Assembly: GCF_947507565.1 (NCBI RefSeq)
Contig: NC_089180.1
Coordinates: forward strand, 2,480,001 to 2,544,000
Length of the DNA: 64,000 nt
Source: Oscarella lobularis
Taxonomy: Eukaryota; Porifera; Homoscleromorpha; Homosclerophorida; Oscarellidae
Direction of reading: 5' to 3'
A program made the position numbers and the translations under genes. The stretch's first letter is position 1. Each line of letters begins with the position of its first letter. The notes under the pieces were generated by a model. The model was not told where the DNA came from and ran no database searches. It saw nothing but the letters and a program-made list of their open reading frames with translations. Of this stretch, positions 1 to 10,255 are shown in pieces.

Positions 1-254
1 AAGAAATTCATAAAAGCTTCTTCTTTTTCTCTTATGCCCTGGTCTGGTCTTGTGCACCCGTGGTGTATTTGACATCAATCATACTTCTCAGTGTAGCTAA
101 TGCAGTAACAGTTATAAATCACTACTACTTACACAACAGCTGCCTACCAGCGGTCAACTCTTCTTCCTTTGAGAAACAGAAATAAGAGAACATTTCATCG
201 GGGTGGCATTTAATGAATTCCAAAAATCCTTCAAATAGCCCGTACAGAAAAGAT

Positions 255-490
255 CGTGAGATCTCACGAGTCCTCGTGAGTCCTCTTAAATCTCATGTGG
301 CCTCACGAGTCCTCATGAAATCTTTCAGATTCTCGTGAGTCCTCATGAAATCGTTCCGATTCTCGTGATTCTCATGAAATCGATCGGAATCTTTCAGATT
401 CTCATGAGTCGTCATGAAATCTTTCAGATTCTAATGAGTACTCGTGAAATCTTTCAGATTCTCGTCAGTCCTAATAAAATCTTTCAGATC
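255..490. repeat. Minisatellite, ~30-base unit
   Basis: A degenerate tandem repeat built on a unit like CCTCATGAAATCTTTCAGAT followed by TCTCGTGAGT, repeated about seven to eight times with substitutions and short deletions. An apparent reading frame through it begins at a GTG and is carried by the repeat, so I do not call a gene. The flanks 1-254 and 491-1018 show no recognisable gene. Confidence 0.8.
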
Positions 491-1018
491 AACGGTAATG
501 ATCTCTCATTTGATCACTCTACAAGTAACGCCAACAACTTATACAACTTGCGTTTCTCTCTTTTGCTGGCTTCTGCTGTTCTCTGGGGCATGTGGATAGG
601 CTGCCTTGGAAGCAGACGTGCACGGAACAAGAAGGTTTACCCTATTCCGTCGTATTCTTCGTCGAATTGTTTGTCATCGCCGACTCTTGACTCAACGGAG
701 GAGAGTGTGGCGGTAAGACCCAGTAACAGCGAACCCGAAGGGTCACGCGGCGGCAAAGATGGAGCGAAACTACTTTGACTTGGGGAAAGGAACCGGAAAG
801 GTACGACACTCCAGTTCATCTTTTCGTTCCCAGATTCAGTCATGTAAATTACGACGATTTTCAACCATTCCCGGTGCACTTTATTACGATTTATTCGCAT
901 GTGTAAAAAACAGAAAGCCGACATTGTCGCGCAGTTCGCCGACCCTTAACAGAAACAAAACTATTTATAATTATATGCAGCGCAAATGTCTCACTGTCTC
1001 AAAGTTGTTACCGTATTA

Positions 1019-1225
1019 TGTGGGAAATTGTCGTCCGGGACTGCAGCCCGTGACGATAATGGCCCCTCCCTTGTAAGTTATAATAGTCTGTACCCGTGTG
1101 ATCAGTTAGTTCAGTGAGTTCAGTTAGTGTTGTCCGGTGTAGTGTAGCGTCGAGTGAGTGTGTGCGACCGACTAAGAATACAACGACTGAGCGCTCATTC
1201 GAATCGCCAGCAAGATTTCGCGACA
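1019..1225 (+). repeat. Candidate 5' LTR of gypsy element A
   Basis: This stretch starts TGTGGG, ends ACA and lies one base before a convincing primer binding site, as a Ty3/gypsy 5' LTR should. The 3' boundary follows from the primer site. The 5' boundary is a guess from the TG dinucleotide, because no second LTR copy exists in the window to fix it. Confidence 0.4.
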
Positions 1226-1226
1226 T

Positions 1227-1251
1227 TGGTGACAGGATCGCGATTCGAACC
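1227..1251 (+). promoter_or_regulatory. tRNA primer binding site of gypsy element A
   Basis: The reverse complement of this 25-base site has the exact layout of a tRNA 3' part: GG, the T-loop TTCGAAT, five T-stem bases, a seven-base acceptor strand TCCTGTC, a discriminator A and CCA. LTR retrotransposons prime minus-strand DNA synthesis from such a site just downstream of the 5' LTR. Gag begins 84 bases further on. Confidence 0.75.
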
Positions 1252-1334
1252 GACGCCTCTCGACTTTGCGTGGGAGGGAAGGAGGACGAAATTCGACGAG
1301 CGACGAGCGACGACTGACTGTGACAGGCGTTGGA

Positions 1335-2957
1335 ATGGCGAACAACGACGGAGGAGGCGGAGGAGGCGGAGGTCACGCACCTAAAATCGTCGCTCTCCCG
1401 TCGCTGTTCGAAGACGGCGTCGACGTTTGTGCAAATGCGAACCACTGGGACGATGACATGAAGGTTCGCGCGGCGCCGGCCTATCTGAGAGGACGAGCGG
1501 CGCTCGTCTACCGCGATTTTGACGATGGGCAGAAGGACACGTTGGATCACCTAAAGGAGGCTCTTATCGCAACACTAGCGCCGAATACCGCCGAGCGCAG
1601 ACGGATCGCGCGCCAGTATCTCTTCAGTCGTGGCGAAACCCTGATGTGGGACACGAGCGAGCCACTCCAGAAGTACGTGCGGAGGATCACCAGGCTGGTC
1701 GATCGAGGATTCCCAGAGTTAGCCGGAGACGCGCGAAAGAATATGCTAATTGAGCGGTTCACGGATGGACTTCCCGACGAGATCGCTAATGAGTTGCAGT
1801 TACACCCCGTTCCGGAAAAGACGCTGCAGGCTACGATGGACAGAGCGGAGGAATTGGTTCTTCACTGGAAGCGAAGGAATGCGATGCCGCAATGGCAAGT
1901 TGGAAACCGCCCGAAGGCAGTCGCAGCTGTCGGGATCGGGGAGGCGTCTGTCTGGGATCGATGGGAACCGACAACGGCGCCGCCGCCACCGCCCCTTTTC
2001 GAACAATCGTTGGAACCGACGCGCGCAGAGCCGAAAAAGCCAGAGAGACGCCAGCAGGAACGAAGGGATCGCAGTGAGGACCGGTTAGCATCAGCGCTTC
2101 TGAAGTTGGAAGAGAGATTGTCACGACTTGAAGCGGGAACGCCCCACGGCAGTGTCAGCGCAGTGAGTCACGCATCGACGACGAATACGCGGGCGACAAC
2201 GTCGCAAGAGTGTTTATTCTGTCATCAACCCGAACATATCGTTCGGGATTGCCCCCAAGCGAAGGCCGCGCGTGCGAATCAGCCGACCGACGCGAGCCAG
2301 ACCGATACGAGAACGTGCTACCGTTGTAAGCAGCCGGGTCACAACGCGCGTTATTGTCGCGCGCCGGAGCCAGTGGCACAGCAGCCCGAGGGTCAACCGA
2401 ACGCAAGGAGCGATTTACGAACGACGATGCAAGGACAATCCGTTAATATGATTAACCCTGTTTGTCACGTGAAAGGCGCGCTTAGCTCGATCGTGGCCGA
2501 AGGTAAAGTGGAAGACGTCGAGGCGGAATTTCTGATAGATACAGGTGCGAGACCATCGCTGTGTCCGAAATCGCTGATTAAGGATCTGAGTCAGTTGCGC
2601 GAAGGATCTCATATCGTGAAGATCGACAACACTAGTATACTCGTTGTGGGTCGATTGAAAATGCTCGTGCAGTTAGGAAACTGGTCGGCGGAACACGATT
2701 TTCTCGTGACGACGTTGGATCTTAGTGGGCCTGTCTTGGGATTTGACTTTTTATCGAAGTATGAAATGGATGTGCAATGCCGACGAAATGAATCGATGCT
2801 CGTTTGGGGAAAGAACGCCGTTCCACTATCGACACCACCATTTGATGAAGAACCGTGCTACGTTGCGTTAGCTGAAGATGTGACGATGAAACGGGACGAA
2901 ATTACAGTCGTGCGCGCAAGAGTCGTCAACAAGGCTGGAAAACCTGTTCGCGGATAA
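1335..2957 (+). CDS. Ty3/gypsy Gag-protease polyprotein (element A)
   Basis: A 540-residue frame from ATG at 1335, chosen over an upstream TTG extension because it follows the primer site at normal spacing. The N-terminal two thirds is a capsid-like Gag after a poly-glycine run near residues 5-13. Two CCHC zinc knuckles follow: CLFCHQPEHIVRDC near residue 293 and CYRCKQPGHNARYC near 328. A retropepsin motif FLIDTGARPSL lies near residue 400, and VLGFDFLSKY matches the second protease motif. Gag packages the element RNA and the protease matures the polyprotein. After the TAA the same frame stays open to about 3069, so the stop probably interrupts a longer Gag-Pol. RT, RNase H and integrase are missing because a pogo end cuts in at 3063. 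High GC and frequent CG codons set it apart from its AT-rich neighbours. Confidence 0.85.
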   Translation: MANNDGGGGGGGGHAPKIVALPSLFEDGVDVCANANHWDDDMKVRAAPAYLRGRAALVYRDFDDGQKDTLDHLKEALIATLAPNTAERRRIARQYLFSRGETLMWDTSEPLQKYVRRITRLVDRGFPELAGDARKNMLIERFTDGLPDEIANELQLHPVPEKTLQATMDRAEELVLHWKRRNAMPQWQVGNRPKAVAAVGIGEASVWDRWEPTTAPPPPPLFEQSLEPTRAEPKKPERRQQERRDRSEDRLASALLKLEERLSRLEAGTPHGSVSAVSHASTTNTRATTSQECLFCHQPEHIVRDCPQAKAARANQPTDASQTDTRTCYRCKQPGHNARYCRAPEPVAQQPEGQPNARSDLRTTMQGQSVNMINPVCHVKGALSSIVAEGKVEDVEAEFLIDTGARPSLCPKSLIKDLSQLREGSHIVKIDNTSILVVGRLKMLVQLGNWSAEHDFLVTTLDLSGPVLGFDFLSKYEMDVQCRRNESMLVWGKNAVPLSTPPFDEEPCYVALAEDVTMKRDEITVVRARVVNKAGKPVRG

Positions 2958-3060
2958 GGAGTGCGCTTGTTAGAGCCGAATGCGAAGTTTGTTGAGAACA
3001 GAGGAGTCATGCCTGCGCGCGTGTTAGTCGACACGGAAAAAGGGACGGTTTCAGTTCAAC

Positions 3061-3130
3061 TACAGTAGAACCTCAAAAATGCGACCAGGCACGGGATTGA
3101 GTCAGCTGGTCGCATTTCTGAGGTGGTCTC
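3061..3130. mobile_element. pogo/Tigger-type terminus with built-in hairpin
   Basis: TA followed by CAGTAGAACCTC looks like the end of a pogo-group (Tc1/mariner superfamily) element at a TA target. Just inside, 3071-3088 and 3106-3123 are inverted repeats of CCTCAAAAATGCGACCAG, perfect apart from one internal base. It interrupts gypsy element A and precedes a pogo transposase remnant on the minus strand. Confidence 0.6.
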
Positions 3131-3281
3131 TTTTTCAAATATTGCGTGGGTGTCAACTTCTAACGTGCGCTACCTAGACTTTATTTTTTAAAGTAATCAT
3201 CCAACGTGGACTGATGTCCAGACAGCCTTTCTTTCAATAAAGCGTTTTGGAATATGTCTTTAGTCTGATAGAGATGGGAAA

Positions 3282-3840
3282 TTACTTGTTCAAGGTTTTT
3301 TTCTCTGCGGCAAAGGTCGTCAAATCATCAATGATGGTCAGCGCTTGGGAAAAGTTCTTCACGCGGCACACAATTTCGTCTTCGTCACCGCTGTCGTTAT
3401 CTTCTATTAGGTCGCCTTGGCTATTTCCTTCTACGAACTCCGATAGCAATTCATCTTCCCACCCTTTCGCTAACTCCTCAGTGGGGATTTCAGAATCAAT
3501 TTCGGCGTATTCAGCTACGGAGCAAGGATCAGATACATCCAAACACTCTAGCGAAGACGTAAGCAGCGCGTCTACATCTTCATCATCGTCGGCACAGTCC
3601 GCAATATCATTTCTTTCGCCTTCCGCTATTTCAAAGCCCCCTTTTCTGAAGCATTTTCTGACTGTGTCGGCTTTGACTTTTTTAACAGCTTCTTTAATCC
3701 AATAGCAAGCGTTTAAAACGTTGATGCTTTTTGCTATTGTTTCAGCGCCTTGGCCACTTTCTATCTTGCTCAAGACATTTCGAAGAACGAAATTGCGGTA
3801 GTGACATTTTACGTTCCTAGAGACACGCGCAAAACAACAA
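3282..3840 (-). pseudogene. pogo/Tigger transposase, C-terminal fragment (copy A)
   Basis: The frame contains INVLNACYWIKEAVKKVKAD then TVRKCFRKGGF, the signature of the C-terminal end of Tigger/pogo DDE transposases. The upstream part (HYRNFVLRNVL) fits the segment just after the catalytic core. An acidic tail follows. The annotated frame start is a TTG, and the CENP-B-type DNA-binding domain and most of the DDE core are absent, so this is a 3' fragment that cannot transpose itself. It points towards the pogo terminus at 3063, which would be the 3' end of the same element. Confidence 0.7.
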
Positions 3841-3849
3841 CGTTACTGA

Positions 3850-6260
3850 CGCTACACGGCATGTTGCAGAGCTTGTGGAGAACCAAGAGAGAGCTGAATC
3901 TCGGCAGGAAGAGTAGTTGAGCCTAGGGCAAACTCGCTCAAACTATCCAAGAAGCTCTGGACAACGTCTTTTTCGATTGTGACATTAATAAGCGCGGCAT
4001 TGTCTTTGGCCGTAAGACCATATAACATCTATGGTGAGACGACGTAGCCATACGTATGTCAGGACTTTGAGAGATCGCTTGCGCAGACAAGACAATGCTA
4101 TTGTAATATCAACTATGTTTAGAAATGACCCTTTCTGTCGCCATGCAGGTCAAAAACTACGATTGCGACGATATAAATACGTTTCCGTGCGCAAGGGTTC
4201 GACTCGTTAGTTCGTCCACTTCTGTTCTGGCGAGAAAAGGGCAAATTTATCCTTTAACATAGGAGCGTGTTCCGGATATTGGATTCAGCTGACTGCTGGC
4301 GAAGAGAACTCCCTAAACAGCAAAACAATCAAAGCAGGGAGTGCGCGCAAAGTCTACGAGAAGCTTACCGTAAGGGCGAAAAGTGGAAATGGTACCACTG
4401 GAGCGGGAGACAACGCCGAATGCACCTCACACTGAACTTCACCCGCAGAGCGCGCATGCGCGGCCTTAGCCTGAAATCGTCCAGTGAAGAAGAAAATAAA
4501 GAATGGTAGAAATCATCTTCGTCTGATTGACGCTGCGGTTTGGACGTTTGCCAAAATCATGCCGCCTGTTCACACATTCCAAAGCTTCTCTTCCATTGCG
4601 GCTCTTCTTCGAACAGCTGTTAATGAAATTTTCAAGCAGTTTGAGCATTGACGCAAGCTTTTTACGGGACCAAGTGGCATCATATATTTAAATTTCGTCG
4701 ACGTTTTCCAACTTCTTTACCTAATTAATTAAGGTGGAAGGGGGTGTGGTTAGGGGCGAGGTTGGTTCTTATTAGTTTTATGAATAAAGGTAACGTCACA
4801 AAGTAGACATGAAATAAAAAATTACTCGATAAAACAACTGGCATTTATTAGAGAATCTTCACAGGGGACCCGCGCGCTAGTATGGCTTAGGGTTGGTGTA
4901 GGGTCAGGTACATCGAAAAACTCTTTTTGAGGTATGGGCGAAATATGTGTGACTGTGAATGTTATGTGAAGCCGCCCAACGCCGGAGGCGTGCGAGACAG
5001 AGGAACGGGTACCCCGTCTCGACTTTACGGTAGTCTAAGCTACCGGAAAAACTGTTTGGAAAATGCTAAATTAGCCGGGACTTTTTTGCGTTTAGACGTG
5101 GGACGCACTGTAACGACTATATATCCGTTGAAGACGTGTACACGTATTCTAAAAGGAAAGGTATTCTACGACTACACGCATTCAACGGGGTATGCACGAG
5201 ATGCCTACAGCACTTAGCTGGAATTTGACCATTATTAGACATAAAGAAAGAGGAGGACTTGGCCAACCAAGTCAATAGATAAAAGGGAAACTGAAGCATA
5301 TTTAATAACATTTTTCTTAATTTATCCGCGTAATTGGGGAAGACGAGGCGGAGGAGAAATGTCATTTCGAGGATTTTTACCGCAATTTATATATTGTAAA
5401 AGGGAAATGATCTCGGCCATACAGCCATTCATATGATACATTAAAAACTGAAAGAGATAGCCTTAGCCTTAAGCATACTTTTCCTAACAGTATATGCATA
5501 GATATATATAAAAACTGTCATACCTCTGCACGTTCAGCACTCTCTGAGGAGCCTTCGGAACAATAGGTACTATTACAAATGCTCCAGTATCTTTTATTAC
5601 CTTTGTATAGGGTTGTATATTCTGGTAAATGTAAAGAGAGAGCAACTACATGGGTTGGCTTGCAGTTGGCCTTCACAGCAGCTCCACTTGCTCAAAAAAT
5701 TCGAAACTGATGGGCCAAATCTGTGGATGAAGCACCTTTGAATTCGCCCTATTTAGTACATGTATCTGTGTATTCTATGTAGTCTGAGCGACCCCAGCAG
5801 AAATCATTATTGTACCTCTCGGATTGCCTTGGCTTTTTGACACCGTCTTTGCGTGGACATCTCCAAGCTACACGTTGTGGATAGCCAGGCCAAACAACTT
5901 TGCGGCATTGACGGACACACGCATACGTGATGATCCGCCAGAAGACGATGTCATCGCAGCCACGCTACGGTTGTACAGGCATCATGCACAGTTCTGACTA
6001 ATTCAACGTAGCCGATAAAAGGTTGGTCTCCTTGCGCTGGAACTGCACGAGCTATATCACAGGATTCAACGCGGTGTATGCAACTTTAATACGGATGAAG
6101 CAATAAATGAATTTGTAGGTTTGAATCCTCGTGAGGCGCCGAAGCGTAGTACACTTTCTTCTGAGCATTACTCTACTTAGTAACTGACCCAGCGTGCTAC
6201 CGGTAGTACACGTCCTTCACTATAACCCGTCACATGATTCGCTGTGCTGCCATTGCCTTG
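3850..6260. other. AT-rich stretch with no recognised gene
   Basis: Only short frames of up to about 96 codons are present, with unbiased composition and no motif I recognise. I see no tRNA, rRNA or clear repeat. It may be decayed transposon or intron sequence. Confidence 0.5.
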
Positions 6261-6269
6261 TCTCTTCTC

Positions 6270-6870
6270 GCGTTTCCCGACGTTTATCAAGAGCTTTTCC
6301 GCTATCGTTCGCCTCAGTGCTTGCTGCGATCATCCGTGCATTCTTGTCTCTTCTTTCCCGGTTTGCGAGAAGGCTTCTGAATCGGCTTCGACTACAGCGC
6401 GGCTCGGCTCCTTTTGTCTAATCGCAACCGCCTCGTCTCATACCGCTATGATTAACAACTATCTAGCCAAGAAGAGAGCGTGCGGTCGCCTTGGGGCCCA
6501 ATCCGTTCGGAAGCGCGCTCCCCGATGCACCTAAGCCCGTTCGGAGTCATTCCGAAGAGCAATCAACCGGGTCGGTGGCGCTTGATTGTAGATTTGTCGT
6601 TTCCTCACAGTCAAAGAGTGAGCGATGGCATCTTGCTGGCGCTGGCCTCACTGCGTTTTATCAGAATTGATGATGTCGGTTTTTGTCCGCCTTCAGGGGT
6701 CCTGTTGACCTTGCGAGACTGCGTATAGGATGATTCCCGTTCACCGCGTCGATTCGGCGTCACTAGAGTTGCTTTGGCATAGGGACGTGTTTGTCGATGC
6801 TACGCTCCCGTTTGGCTTGCGTTCGGCTACAAAAATTTCGGCAGTTGCCTTAACCATTAGAGGTTTGTCT
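6270..6870 (+). pseudogene. DIRS-type reverse transcriptase fragment
   Basis: Three overlapping frames carry an ordered set of DIRS1-group RT motifs. NNYLAKKRA lies near 6450, LSPFGVIPKSNQPGRWRLIV then DLSFPHS from about 6530, and MIPVHRVDS, LLWHRDVFVD, ATLPFGLRSATKI from 6730. DIRS elements copy RNA into DNA and insert with a tyrosine recombinase rather than an integrase. Frameshifts near 6478 and between 6660 and 6730 break the frame, and the catalytic YxDD region, RNase H and recombinase are missing here. An RNase H-like piece of the same group sits at 51.6-51.9 kb and a tyrosine recombinase piece at 26.6 kb. Confidence 0.75.
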
Positions 6871-7014
6871 AAACCTCATTATAGCAGTCGTAACCGTTTG
6901 CCTGTAATCTCTGCATGTCTGAAATGAATCGTTTTGCCTGATCTGCAACCTGTTACTTGCATAAACGCAAATTGTTGGACCATCCTTCCCTATCAGACAT
7001 TATATTAACTTGCA

Positions 7015-7240
7015 GTGGTACTTTGGACAAAACATCACATTTCAAAGCTACGACAAGAAGGTGCTTGGGCAACCCAAGCTGAAATCCACGCAACTGCAAT
7101 ACTTTTTCAAATTGACGTCAGTATATTTACATGGATGGGTAAAGAGTGGACGTGGAATACATACAAACCGAAGTTTGATATAACTGTTTCGGCGCTAATT
7201 AGGCTGTCCGTTAACAGAATAGAGATACAACATTATTGAA
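7015..7240 (+). pseudogene. OTU-like cysteine protease fragment
   Basis: The frame has HHISKLRQEGAWATQAEIHA followed by LFQIDVSIFTW and WNTYKP, the middle of an OTU domain (the GxWG/AxxE region with a beta-strand and a W..Y.P motif). The last residues IEIQHY resemble the final strand before the catalytic histidine. OTU proteases remove ubiquitin, and OTU domains also occur as passengers in Helitron/Helentron and other invertebrate elements. The catalytic Cys loop upstream and the final His are not seen, so this is a fragment. A PIF1-like helicase end lies next to it on the opposite strand. Confidence 0.5.
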
Positions 7241-7317
7241 ACTACTGAAAAGACAGACTCCGTACGTTCGGCTAGTTTCGCTAAGCGTCGATATTCTCTT
7301 GAACGTAGTTTATACCT

Positions 7318-7470
7318 TTAGAACTTGTTTAAATGAGCAATACGCTCAAAATCTAAGCTTTGAATTAGGCAGTCATCTAAATTACGCACTTGAGATAACG
7401 CAACGTACGTAATTCCCGGTGCAAAATTTCGCTGCCCAATATTGATTACGGCCTTTTCAAGAGTGACAAG
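7318..7470 (-). pseudogene. PIF1-like helicase, C-terminal fragment
   Basis: The minus-strand frame reads TLEKAVINIGQRNFAPGITY then VALSQVRNLDDCL and SLDFERIAHLNK. This is the last conserved block (helicase motif VI region) of PIF1-family helicases, including the helicase of Helitron RepHel proteins. The upstream end meets a plus-strand LINE fragment at about 7470, so the rest has been cut off. A Helitron RepHel remnant lies at 54-57.7 kb, whose own helicase C-terminus is missing. Confidence 0.6.
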
Positions 7471-7471
7471 T

Positions 7472-7720
7472 CCCTGCTGCCGTCGCCCCGCTTTTGGCTG
7501 GTGCAATGCTGATCGCACTCAAGAAGGGTATTTCGTATGTCCGACTGATAGCGGTTGGAAATAGTTTTTGGCGTCTCGTCGCTAAAGCAGCAGCGTCGGT
7601 CCTTGAGAGCAAGATTGCTTCGAAAATGTCACCATATTAGTTTGGAGTGTGCACGCCGAGCGGGACCGACGTGATTGTGAATCTTAGTCAGCGTGTACTC
7701 CGAAACCATTCGAGTTGGTG
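7472..7720 (+). pseudogene. Non-LTR (LINE) reverse transcriptase fragment, copy 1
   Basis: The frame reads LLAGAMLIALKKG, VRLIAVGNSFWRLVAKAAA and SVLESKIASKMSPY, then TAG where a glutamine is expected, then FGV. It lines up segment by segment with the second copy at 22.5-23.1 kb (RPIAVGNCLRRLTAKAA, SPYQFG). These are the early RT motifs of non-LTR retrotransposons. The in-frame stop and the lack of later RT motifs mark it as dead. It is plus-strand and directly abuts the minus-strand helicase fragment. Confidence 0.7.
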
Positions 7721-8595
7721 AGCTTTTCCCCCGACTGTCCTTCCGCGGAATGCTCCGAAACTTCGTTAACGCCAATCCGGATGATGTAGACGTTTCTGGT
7801 TCTTCCCTCGTTGTACTTCGAGACGCGACGATCGTCTGGAACTGAGTTCCACGGAAGCCAGCACGTTTGGATTTAGATTTTCAGCCTATTTTACAGCAAT
7901 AACGACAACTCAAGCGAGAAAAGGCGAGAGAATGTGAGGAGAAGATGCGCGCGCGTTAGCGAAAAAGAAACGTCTTTGAAATCTGCGTATCTATAAGTTT
8001 TTAAGCTTCACCTGCGCCTAAGTTTTTGTATGTCAGAACGCATCGGCCTAGTGAATGAAACAGCACAGAATCAAATAATTGTCGAGATAGAAAAACCATT
8101 TCTAACTAATTCTTTTAACGGATACCACGTTTTGGCGCTGCCATGACTTTTCCTTTTGCGCCGTTGATCAAAAGCTCTATTTTATTGGCATAAGAACTAA
8201 CAACGTTTTATGTCTCGGACCCACCCCAAAAATAGTTTAGGCTTTAATCTGGCGATGCATTCGAGAGGCTCCTCGCGAAATTTAGGTTGATATAGCTTCT
8301 TGTAGACTTTGAAAGTAATTGATAAATGGAACTGCATGTACATAACCGTGTATTTATACTTATCGTGTAATTAATTGCAAAAATTAAAGACCTCACATAG
8401 ATTGTGTACTGTCCGCATTTGATGATGATGCGGTGCCGATTGACAAAGACCTCTGTCGCGTCAATGGGATGCCAAGTGGGAATTGTGTGCGTATCCGTGT
8501 CTTATGAGTGGAGCGATCCTCTGATTGCGTTCAAGAGAAGTGCACTGTGATCCAGATGATAGCTGGGTTTAAGCTCTCGAATTACTATATTCTGT
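7721..8595. other. No recognised gene
   Basis: The first ~150 bases may continue the LINE fragment, since a short open frame with FVNANPDDVDVS is present, but I cannot place it with confidence. The rest shows no motif, array or RNA gene that I can support. Confidence 0.4.
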
Positions 8596-8601
8596 ATATA
8601 T

Positions 8602-9021
8602 TTAAATAAACGCCGTGTCTCGCAAAACATCAAACTGTTGCAAAGAATTGGGGCAGAAGGAGCCAAAAGGTTTGAGATTGATAGATAGTTCTTTGTTGAT
8701 AGGGATGCGCTCTAAATGAAATCCCTTTTGGGTGTAGACAAAGAAGTCGCCCCATTTTCTTCCTGTGACTCCTAGTTGTCCCTGTACTTGAAAGTAATAA
8801 TCGTGCGAAGTTGCTAGCTGGATGTCGCCGTCTACAAGTCCGAGATAAAAGTTGTCCATGGAAGCTGCTTCTTGTGGACTAGCATTTCGCTGAGAGTATG
8901 GGCATTTGATTTCAAGTAGGCCATCCTAAAAAATAACCACTTAAAAAACACTATGCGTTTGGACTAGAACAATGACACCGTCAGGAGTTGCGCCTTTGTT
9001 GAATTTATTTACCAGATATTG
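8602..9021 (-). CDS. YqaJ-type exonuclease domain, two exons, partial
   Basis: Two minus-strand exons (9021-8971 and 8925-8602) join in frame across a 45-base intron with GT and TTTTTTAG ends. Exon 1 carries KGATPDGVI. Exon 2 opens GLLEIKCPYSQ and continues YYFQVQGQLGVTGRKWGDFF, VYTQKGFHLERI, then a stop. The ATPDG, ExK (EIKCP) and QxQ (QVQGQ) motifs are those of YqaJ/lambda-exonuclease-like PD-(D/E)XK nucleases, which resect double-stranded DNA 5' to 3'. Such domains are common in invertebrate genomes, often in mobile or viral contexts. The N-terminus is missing: upstream of exon 1 the frame meets a stop, and the integrase of gypsy element B begins about 100 bases away. All visible motif residues are intact. 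Confidence 0.65.
8926..8970 (-). other. 45-base intron in the YqaJ-type gene
   Basis: GT at 8970-8969 and AG at 8927-8926 on the minus strand. Removing it joins DGVI to DGLLEIKCP in the same frame, restoring the spacing expected between the ATPDG and ExK motifs. Confidence 0.7.
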
Positions 9022-9120
9022 CATCATTTATCAAAACGACTAGAAGGAAAAATGAGATACACTGTCGTTTTGGCCGCGTTAGCTGTTGGAAGTAAACTTC
9101 CTCCTTTGCTGATTTTTTTG

Positions 9121-9740
9121 TTAAAGGCTCCGGAAGCGAACTGGGGACCGTTGTCGGACCTCAACACTTTCGGGATTCCATTTCTTCCGAAAATTGACTT
9201 GAGGTGCTCGATGACTGAGCTTGACGTAGTCGCCTCGAGCTTCGCGATCTCGGGATACCTTGAGAGGTAATCGACAACGAGCAGGTACTGGCTTCCGGAA
9301 TATTCGAACAATTCTGTCCCGACCGTGTGCCAAGGGTATGCAGGGCTTTCCGTTGCGATCATAGGCTCAACCGGATTTGGCCTTTCTAACTTGCAAACGT
9401 CGCAGTTTTCGACGAGGGATTTGATCTCTTCTGCCAACCCAGGCCACCATACCGACTCTTGAGCTCTTGCCCGACATTTGACAATGCCCAAGTGGCCTGT
9501 GTGGATCTTTTCCAAGATTTCGTGACGTAAGGTTGCAGGAACGATGATTCGTGATCCCCTCAGCAACAGTCCGTTCTGAACCGTTATTTCTCCGGCGAAG
9601 GGTATTCTGCGCTGGCCATCCCTCCCTCGCAAAAGTGGCGATGAGGCGGCAATCCGGATCGGCTTTCTGCGCGTTCTTGATTTCTTCGAGTTTCCCCGGC
9701 GTAGCTGGGAGATCAACGAGGAAGACGTCGAGATACGCAT
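9121..9740 (-). pseudogene. Gypsy element B integrase, truncated
   Basis: The frame has the HHCC zinc finger of retroviral-type integrases (HEILEKIHTGHLGIVKC, then CDVCKLE). The catalytic core follows: TELFEYSGSQYLLVVDYLSR with the first Asp, and VLRSDNGPQFASG with the second. It stops being integrase-like after GAFN at about 9121, so the catalytic Glu and the C-terminal DNA-binding domain are gone. A frameshift near 9640 separates it from the RNase H/linker frame upstream (MYLPDTLSRTPLS region). Integrase inserts the cDNA into chromosomes; this copy cannot. Confidence 0.85.
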
Positions 9741-9869
9741 CAGCTTCTACGGTTAATTCCGCGGCGGCGCAATCCGAATTTGAAAGTGGAGTCCTGGACA
9801 ATGTGTCGGGTAGGTACATCCTTGATCCTGGGATGTGAAAAATCGTGAAATGATAGCGAGCTAACGCGA

Positions 9870-10255
9870 ATGCGAAAGCGTTACACTCGCAGTGGCAGCT
9901 CGTCGAGGCGCTTATCTGGGCTCAACAACGGCACCAGTGGCTTGTGATCGGTGTGAATTTCGAATGTCGGCAAGCCGTAGAGATAATCATGGAAGCGCTT
10001 GCACGCCCACGTTAAGGCGAACGCTTCTTTCTCAATTTGCGCGTAGCGCTGCTGTGTCGCGTCCATTGAATGAGAGGCATAGGCAATCGGTTTGAGGTCG
10101 CCGGACGTCTGGCGTTGCAAAATAACCGCTCCTATTCCAAACGAGGACGCATCGGCGGACACCACAGTTTCTGCTTGTGGATCGTAATGAGCTAAGACGG
10201 ATTCTGAAACTAACACGTCTTTGATTCTCTTGAAGGCTGTGACTTGGGCATCGCT
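9870..10255 (-). pseudogene. Gypsy element B RNase H domain
   Basis: The frame reads VVSADASSFGIGAVILQ, PIAYASHSMDATQQRYAQIE, KEAFALTWACKRFHDYLYG and IHTDHKPLVPLL, the Ty3/gypsy RNase H series with its catalytic Asp, Glu and Asp. RNase H degrades the RNA strand during reverse transcription. It is in the same frame as the RT upstream, separated by a single TGA where Trp is expected (RSHWA*SDA). A TAA follows PLRV, where a Gln is usual, and the frame then shifts before the integrase linker. Confidence 0.8.

Noticed and set aside
335..778. 147-codon plus-strand frame
   Set aside because: Begins at GTG inside the minisatellite; half of it is repeat-borne and nothing in the rest is recognisable.
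9019..9270. Plus-strand frame over the gypsy integrase
   Set aside because: Antisense of a clearly recognisable integrase.
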